From the NCBI RefSeq assembly GCF_914767665.1, contig NC_059506.1:19259825-19323824 (forward strand): a DNA stretch of 64,000 bases. Reading direction: 5' to 3'. A model generated the notes under the pieces. That model was not told the DNA's origin. It ran no database searches and saw only the letters and a list, made by a program, of their open reading frames with translations. The translations under genes were made by a program, and so were the position numbers. The DNA is from Harmonia axyridis. Lineage: Eukaryota > Arthropoda > Insecta > Coleoptera > Coccinellidae. Positions 40,901 to 49,900 of this stretch are shown in pieces (positions within the stretch are counted from its first letter, which is position 1; each line of letters begins with the position of its first letter).

Positions 40901-43900
40901 TTCAAGCCAATTCTTCAACAGTGGCATACCCGACTCCACAACGGTCTTGAGCTCTTCCCAAGTATTTGCCTTATAAAAAACTGCAGTGTCATCAGCAAAT
41001 CCCAGAATCCCAGAATGTGGTTCGACTTTTCTAAGAGCTTCGAAAGTTTGTACTATAAACATTTACAAAAACCCTATTTGCGGTACTTCATTTCATGGAG
41101 GCTATTCAGTAGTCTGAACTTTCTGTAGAAGCTAGAACTAGGCTCATTGGCGTACTCAAGGGTAAGGGGAGGTGATAAGGGAGACTAGTAATTAGTTTGA
41201 GGTGACTGAAGGGAAATTTTTTCGTTATATTTCGTGCTTAACTTTCACAGTATGTTGCATGATCCCAAACTCATCACATATACATATTATGAGTAAGCAA
41301 ACATCTTTGTAAAACTTCTTCAAAAAAAGGAAAGGCAAATTTTCAAGTTTTTCGCGTTTAAATACAATAGATGACTCTTCAACAATCCATCTCAGGAAGT
41401 GTCAGTAAATTCAAAGGACATTGGAAACGAATAAAAAATTTTATTTTGTTTTTGTTTTTAACTTTTATCCCCCCCAAAACTTAGTGGGTACTCCACTCAC
41501 TAGGCTATTTCTCCTCAAACTCATCATTTCTTTCTGACTATAGGATGAATCGAAATAGACGAAATATAACTCAAGTAACAATGTCATGCTTAAGAAAATT
41601 TGATAGAGATTGAAGAAAAGAAGACTGGAACAAATTATTTTACGTTTCTCATCAAACAAATATGAACTCACACTGATTCGTTAGGGAAGAATTCCGTGTT
41701 TTCAAGAGCACGCATCTTAAGCCGTAAAGATTTCTGCTTTTCTTTAATTTTCTGCTTCTCTTTTCTTTTCTTCCAATATCTTCCAGATAGCAGTTCCTCG
41801 ATATCAACCAACTTCATATCTTTCTGTTTTTTTGCATCTATTTTCTTTTGTCCTTCCTCTTGTTCAAACTTCAGTTTTTTTGGTGGATATTGTAATTTTC
41901 CTAAAATAATAAGAAAGTATTAAATTTAATTGAAAACGATGAATTTGTTCAATAAATTGAGATGGGTACCTATTACATTGTTGTATGGATAGTTAGGTAT
42001 TAGGATAAATTTAGAGGTCTATGTTGGAGACAACAAAGACTTCTAAATTTCTCCTAATTTATAAAATAATAACAATATATGTAAAATATAATTGTTGTAT
42101 AGATTAGTGAGAAATATAAAGATTATTTCTCTCACTAGTTACAACAATTACAATTACAACAATTATATTTTAGGGACTCGAAACAATTTCTCTAATATCA
42201 CATTGTTTGATGTTGAATCAAAAACCATTTGATTTTCTATTCAATGATTCATGGGACATTCTTTCCCTATTCTTTACTTGATTTTCCTATCTCGGAATAG
42301 ACGTAAAGAATCAAAGGTGAATTGCGATAGCCTGGTTTATATTTATTTTTTTTTGAAGATCATTTTTCGAAAACCTAACATCGATGCACCCCCGTTAAGC
42401 TAGGATAGGGCTGCCATAAATGATGGAACATCGACCGGGACAAAAACCAAAACCTCATCTGAGAGGTATTCATTAATTTTTTCCAGGGTTTCTAGGATTA
42501 TTGACTTTTTTGCACGTTAAAATAAGATTTATTCGGACATATCCACTGATATAATTTATAAAGAACAAAAATAATATCAACTCGCAATAAAAACAACATA
42601 AAGTCGCAACGATAAACAAGTAGATATGGTATCCTTTTTTTTTGGCTTGATCCTCGGTGCCATTTTTCTAGCCCATTTATATATTCAAAAAGTTTTGGCC
42701 TTTTCAAGTAATTTTTTTCTGACATAATAATAAAATTCTACGTATCTCATTTTATAATTATGAATAACTTGAATTATTATCTCCGCTGTGCTTACTGTGC
42801 TTGATGCATTTCGTTCTCAAACCACTGTGAAGATCTCATAGAAAAAAAACACCCGTTCCACATGAACATTGTGTTCCACAATTGCGAGAATATATTGGCA
42901 CATTTCGATGAGATTTGTCTTTATTTCATGTTCTCTTGTTTTATTGGGAAATTACAACTATTTATCGTGTATGTTTTTAGCTTTCCATCCATCTGTAATT
43001 TCTGCGAAAATGAAAGAATTCAAATAGGTACTTAAATTTTTCATAAACGGAATCTTCAAGCGTGAAAGCTTTCCCATTCAATATGCAACAGTTTCTTCTA
43101 CTAGATTTCATTAAGGAACAGCATTCAAAAACAGTCATACAAATTTATCGAATTTTGTCATTGGCCGAGTCCATTATATTCGAGATATCGGGTGTTGTGA
43201 AAAAACTCTGACTTCATTGTCAAATTTAACTCATTACATTGTGTTAATCGAGCTTTAGTTTGTTATAGACTTGTCTTGTTTGGTTTCCAAAATATTTATT
43301 TAGTAATCTTCCATTCAACTCTTTCTTAGTATCTATCCTCTCAATTAATTTTTACTTTAATTACAGTAATTAATGATTTTTCAATACTTTCAATCGGTTT
43401 GTCAATCAGAAATGCTTGACTGTGTAGAAATAAAGTCTAAAGTTCTAATAAAGAGTAAAAAAAAATCGGTTACAGCTTTTAAGGACCTATTTTCAGCTGA
43501 GAAATTTTTTTTCAATGACACACAGTAAGCGTTCAATAGCTAGAACTAGTGAAAGCCATCGAAAACATTTCATCGTTCGACCCTTACAGAAAATATCCAA
43601 AAATATTTGAAAATTTGAAGACCAATAGACTGCACAGAAATTGACATCATATCGGCGGAAGTGGAAGCAGCATTGTGGAGTCTATGTACTGGACAACCGA
43701 TAGTTTTGTTGAAAAAATCTCTTCTAATCAAAAAAAATCGCCTTTATTTTACTTCGAAGTAATTTTATTTGTGTTATCCGCACTGACAGCGAAAATATTT
43801 TATATGGAAATATTAAGGTCCTCTAAAGATTCCATAAATAATAAAGTGATTGTATAAGACGATTTATTTGGCCATGTGTCCAATTTTAATAATTTTATTT

Positions 43901-46900
43901 TCAATTCTTCGGTTTCTGAAAAATAATGTTTGAGCAACGAAAACAGCATTTCAGATTTATGATTACTGGAATCCGTTGAGATTCCATGAAAACAAATTTT
44001 GTATCACCTACTCTATATAAGGAAATATAAATCTCATAACGGTCAAATTACTGACCGGGACAAGTGAATAACTAACCGGGACACGGGGACTTAATGGTCC
44101 AAACCGGGACATAATAATAATAATAATAATAAGTTTATTTGCAATAAAAGATGTACATTTTTCACAAAATTAATATGACGTTACAAACGTGCAAACAAAT
44201 ATAATCAACCCCACTAAAACCGCAGCTGTGTGTGGGGTACTCCCAATTCATATGCACTACATGAATTATCTCCGTACACTGAAAACATGTGAGAGTTTTA
44301 AACAGATTTATATCAGCATCGAGCAAATGGAAAATCAGTTATTCGAAATCAATCCATGAACTACTTCTCTGCCTATAGTGAGTAGATATCTCCTGAAAAT
44401 CTTTCTGATTAAGGCTTCACTATTTATTGTACTTATATATGTTCGGTACGCTTCAGGTAAGTAATTGAATATTCTATTTCCAAGGTACGTGTAATTGCGC
44501 TGTCCAATAGCTTTTCTAGTTTTTTTGACCTGAACATCACCTGCTACTTTATGTCTAGTTTCATACTCGTGATCGATTTTTCGCAGACTATGCCTGTTTT
44601 TATAAACATTAACTATTATATCATGCACGTATAATTGCCGAATGTCAAGAACTTGACTTTCTCCGAAAACAAGGTCCGACGAATAATCATATTTCCTGTT
44701 ATACATAATCTTTAGGATTCTTCTCTGTAGCACTTCCATCTTCGTCAGGTGTGTATCCAGTATACCACCCCAACTCAGTATACCATATTGTAGACGGGAT
44801 TGTACAAGTGCGTAATACACAATTTTGAGATGTGTTATATCCAGAATTGATCTCAGGTACCTGAATTTGTACAACATATATCTCAAAGTCTTCGACACCT
44901 GGCAAATGTGAACGTCCCATCTTAAGTGGCTGTCTATGGTGACACCCAGATACTTTATGTTATCTGTTCTTGTTATTTCCATAGTGACACCATGGTTATT
45001 AATTGTCAGCCTGTTGTACTCTGGTAACTGGTTTTCGTAGCTTGAAAATGGTATGAAATGGGTTTTGTTGAAGTTGATTGTTAGCAATCTGTGATCAAAC
45101 CAGTCTTTTATTTTGCCAATCTCATGTTCGACAATGAGTTTCAGATCAGCCCAGCTGTCTGCACTGAATAGTATGGCCGTATCGTCGGCGAAACCAAACA
45201 TTGAACCTTTGAAATGCATTCTCAGCACACCATCCATATAAATGAGAAATAACAAGGGTCCGATCACCGTGCCTTGCGGAATACCATACACCACCTCAGC
45301 TTCTGAGCTGTAAGAACCATTGATTTTCACAACTTGTGTCCTGCCTTTCAAGTAGCTTTCGAAGAGTTGATGGGCATTTCCACGTATTCCATAATCATGC
45401 AAGGTCTCCAGCAATTGTTTATGGTCCACAGTGTCGAAGGCCCTTGCCAGATCCAGGAACACACACACTGCCGGTCGGCTCTGGTCTACATGGCCGTATA
45501 TTTCACCCGTGAGGGCAGCTATCGCATCATTCGTTGACATCCCGCTTCTGAACCCAAACTGATTTCTCGAAATCAAGTCGTGCTTCTCCACGTATGATAC
45601 AAGCCTGGTTTTAAGCGCCTTCTCAAAAATTTTTGACATATTTGTCACGAGTGAAATCGGCCTGTAATTTTCGATCATTTCCTGATTACCACTTTTAAAT
45701 ATAGGAGTAACAATCGACTTCTTGAATACTTGTGGACACTGGCCCGTTTGAAATATACCATTCACCAAGAATGTCAACAGCGGAGCAATCTCCCGTGCTA
45801 CTTCTTTCAGGTCTTCTGCTTGTATACCATCTATGCCTACGGATTTCTTACTCTTCAGGGAATTTATTATAATGATTATTTCCTCGTCATCCACCGGTGT
45901 CAAAAAAAATGAGTTCCCGCTGCGAATTTTTTCTGGAATTTCAGTTGGTGGTTTTTTTATTTTCTCTGCATACTGTCGGCCAATATTCGCAAAGAACCTA
46001 TTGAACAAGTCAGCTTTGAGTATATCATCCTTTATTCTTGTACCATCTTCACACAAAACATCTTTCATAGGCAATCTCCTCTCCGGCGTGTTCATACCCT
46101 TTACAGTTTCCCATAGTTGTTTCGAGCTGTTTCGACTATTCTTTATTTCATCTTGATAGAAGTCCCGCTTGGCAATTTTTATTAGTTTATTTATGAGCGA
46201 TCTATAATCCAGGTATCTTTGTTTCTTCCAGTTGTTCTGTGGATCTTCTTTGTACTCCCTATGTAGTGCGTTTTTCTTACTTATCGATTTAACCAGTCCT
46301 GCTGTTATCCATTTCTTCCTTTTATTCTCGCTCTTCCGAATTTTCATAGTTATCGTGCTCTGTGTGATCACACGACTGAGTGTCTCAGTCAGATAGTAGG
46401 CCTGTTTATCAGCAGTATCTAAACTATAGTAAAATGACCAATCATGCATTCTGAGGCTCTCTCTCACCGATTCATATTTTATGCAAGTTCTAGTGCCACC
46501 CCGATGTGTCCTCTCTTCAGTATTTTTACAAGGAATTCCCAACATAGTACTCTTATGATCAGTTATGCTCGTATCGAAGACTCCAGAAAAACATTCATCA
46601 TGTCTGTGTAAATTTTTCATTCTCAAAAATATATGGTCGATGCATGATCTTGACTCGCCCTGTTCTCTAGTATTTTCGTTGACCATAGAGAAATAGCCAT
46701 GCTCGCTCATTGTGTTCAGATAACACGAAACCAGTTCATTTTCCTTATTAGTATCTATATTCATATCGCCAATAATAACGTGATAATCGGAACTAATATT
46801 GTTTACTTGTTTCAAGTAATGTTCAAGATGTACAACAAATTCATCTTCTCTCGATGATGGAGATCTATATAGCGCCGTCACCATAGTTGATTTATTCCCA

Positions 46901-49900
46901 AACTTGATTTCTGCCTGTACGGCCCGACTCTCGGCAATCTGGACTAGGGCGTGTTTGCAATAAATGTCCTCCTTCAAATAAACGATTACCCCGTCATTCC
47001 TATTGAAATCACCTTCATTATACAACATTCGATATCCCTGTATGCTAAACCTTTCACGGTAATCCATTCCCTGGAATGTTTCTGTTAGCACAATCACATC
47101 AAACTGGGTGTCCAGTTGATCTAGGAATATCATGATTTCATCAAAATTTTTAGCAATGCTTCGTATATTTTGGTGAAATACTTTCAGAAAGTTTTGATTC
47201 ATCCGCTTTTCATTCATGATCTTATTCAACTCCATTATGTTGCACAACTCGATCGTGTTTACCGGTTCATAATTGCAGTCTCTCACCAATTCCAGCATTT
47301 AAAACTTGATCTTTGCCAATTTTTCCCCAAAAAACAACAAAAATATTCCCAAAAAGTGACAAAAAAAAAAAAAAAACCTTAGCTCTGCTTCCTACGAACC
47401 AATCAGAAAAACAAAAAAACAAAAATTAATGAAATAACTAGTTCTCACCCCTATATTCTAGTTCTTGTGGTCTGATCGGGTTCTCGGCTTTCTGATAATA
47501 TCCAACTGTGCCGGCTTTTCTGCTCGATCGATCTTAATATTTACTGGTGAAATATTTGGGGTTCCACTGTCCTCTTGCTGATCAGACAACACTGGATCTG
47601 CCCTTGACAGCCTATACGCTGGTAACGGGGTTGAGGGTGCACTGTTTGGCTTGTCTTTAGGGGTTTCTTCTACCTCGAGTTCTTCAATTCCATACAGAGT
47701 TCCATCCACTAAAAGTTTGTTTCCCCTAATGACGCACTTTGTGTGATTTCCTTCCTGCTTGATCCTCAAGAGATGTTTTCTCAGTATATTATTTTCCCTT
47801 CTTTGGACAGCAGTCAGGTCGTGCGCTATTGCAATTTTTTTTCCGCGCAGCTTATGGCAATTGTTTAGGACTTCCCTTTTTTTGAGATATGAATTGAGCT
47901 CAACCTTTATTGGACAACCTACTGCCCTTCCCAGTGGGTATACGTCTCCGATATCACTTTCCTTTAACTGAACACCAATCAACACACTCAGGTCATCACA
48001 CACGCTTTGTGGTGTTATTTCATCCTCCTTTTTATTCAGCCCAAAAATCAAAATATTCTTCTTATTTTGCTTTCTCTTAAGGCCCTCAACTTCCTCTCTG
48101 AGTTCACAGTTCTCTCTTTCCAACAACAGTAACCGCTTTCTCATCTCTTCAAATTTCAGCAGAATTCGAGCTTCACTTGCCTCGATACAATTTCTAATTT
48201 CCCTTCGGTTACTCAGGATGTCATCATGGATTTTCTGAACTTTTGCCTCCAATTCGTTCATTTTTCAGAAGAATGCTATACCTTTTATACCGATAAACGT
48301 ATTCGATACAAACGCTGCAGTGTGTGGAATACCTTAATGAAACTGATTCACTCCTTATCTCATCACAGATGTACTCCGTTCCGTTGTTATTGTTTTCAGT
48401 TTCTATAGATTTTCTCACGATTTTTCCCGGAAAACTAGCTGGTAAATTGCAACGATATGGCAAACTCCTGCGGTTGACTGTAATAGCCCCAATTTTCAAA
48501 AATTCTGCCGAAAAAAAAACAATCGATCTATGAAACAACTCTCGTTAAATATCAAATACAGAGAAGACGTCTGCACCTGCTCGATAATGTTATGTTGAAC
48601 ATGTCCCGGCGTACCGGGACGTATGGCAGCCCTAAGCTAGGAGGACCTCTTTCCAATTGTAGTTTTTTTAGGCCATAATTTTAGTCTCATTTTATGCTAA
48701 TTTATTACCTCATTCAGAATGTTTTGCTCCAAAATTGTCGAAGACATCGCGGGTTCTGCTAGCTCAACGTTAAGCTAGCAGAACCCATTACCAAATTTCT
48801 GAATTTACTTATTTTTTTAAACTATGGGTTCTGTTAGATTCACGGTTGAGCTAGCAGAGTCCAATACTAAATGAATTCCTCTGAATAATTTTAGGCTCAA
48901 TTCAGGCTAATTTATCACCCTATTATGAAATTTTTTGCTCCCCAGATTAGCGAGATCTCATGAGTTCTACTACCACATTCTTCCCATTCCGGCAGTAGGT
49001 AGATACGTGAAAAATGCAAATCGAATATGAAAATGGAAAAACTGATTACTAATTAAAAACTAATTTATTACACCATTACGAAATGTTTTGCTGCTCAGAC
49101 AACCGAGATATCATGGGTACTACTGGTTTATTTCTATACCGGCATTAGGTAAAAAATGCAAATTGAATATGTATATGGAATATCTGATTACACCTCATTT
49201 TTTGGCTCTATTGAAACTATTTCATTATCTATCACGAAATTTTTGTTTCCCTTTGACAGGAATCTTCGGTTGAAATATATGTAAAAGTCAAAATCCTGTA
49301 TAGCCAATTTGACCCAATCTTAAAATTTTGTCATTTTTTCTGGAATTCATCTTGTCTATATGGAAGAACGCAATTATCGAATACTAACTGTTCGGTACTG
49401 TGCCATTGGCAACAGCAGCGCATTGAATGATATCTTTGAAATACCATTTGAGAGAGTTCGACCCCAAAATAAATGAAGAATGAATGGAATAATTACCATC
49501 AGGTCCCAAAGGATTTTCTTGAAGCTTCTTATGTCTCCTTTTCAAATCTTGAATCCTCATGTCCTGTAATTGTGGGTTAATAGCCGCTCCTGAAAAAAAA
49601 ATCATATTGATGTTAAAATATTCAGTTTTAATTGACAATATTTATTTTAATGACCTTCAATATGATATTCGTTAATTAATTGGTTTAGGTTAAGGGTGAA
49701 GGAAATCAATTTGATGACATTAAGCCTTGGCTCTGAAAAAACAATAACAATTGGTGTTATATACCATTCCCGAAAAAGATGAACCTAGTTGACTTATTGA
49801 CAGTTATTAACATTTTAAATCTCGAAAATAAACAACACACGAAAAATATATCTACATATATGAGAGGATCTATGGAACAGAACTGGACCATCTTGAATTT

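Larger units (their letters stand above)
44110..48612 (-). mobile_element. Apparently full-length non-LTR retrotransposon, two intact ORFs
   Basis: The element has a 5' region (48612-48262), ORF1 (48261-47458), a gap of about 160 bp, ORF2 (47298-44335) and a 3' region ending in seven ATT units at 44110. Both borders show ACCGGGAC (44102-44109 and 48613-48620), a likely 8-bp target duplication, although this word is also a repeat of the host element. Endonuclease, reverse transcriptase and C-terminal region are uninterrupted. Jockey/CR1 group by general features. This is the best candidate in the window for a recently mobile LINE. Confidence 0.88.
42406..48634. mobile_element. hAT-type element with 8-bp target duplication, split by a LINE
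   Basis: The tips TAGGGCTGCCATA and TATGGCAGCCCTA are perfect inverted repeats, and both flanks are AGCTAGGA (42398-42405 and 48635-48642). Near both ends the word ACCGGGAC recurs (42437, 44050, 44075, 44102, 48613), as expected of subterminal transposase-binding repeats. Without the LINE at 44110-48612 the element is about 1.7 kb. I found no hAT transposase in it, so it is probably non-autonomous. It lies in dynein intron 2. Confidence 0.88.

Noticed and set aside
49384..49496. Longer dynein exon 2 using the GTTAGT donor at 49388
   Set aside because: It would end in phase 2 while exon 3 needs phase 1; the upstream donor GATG|GTAATT fits.
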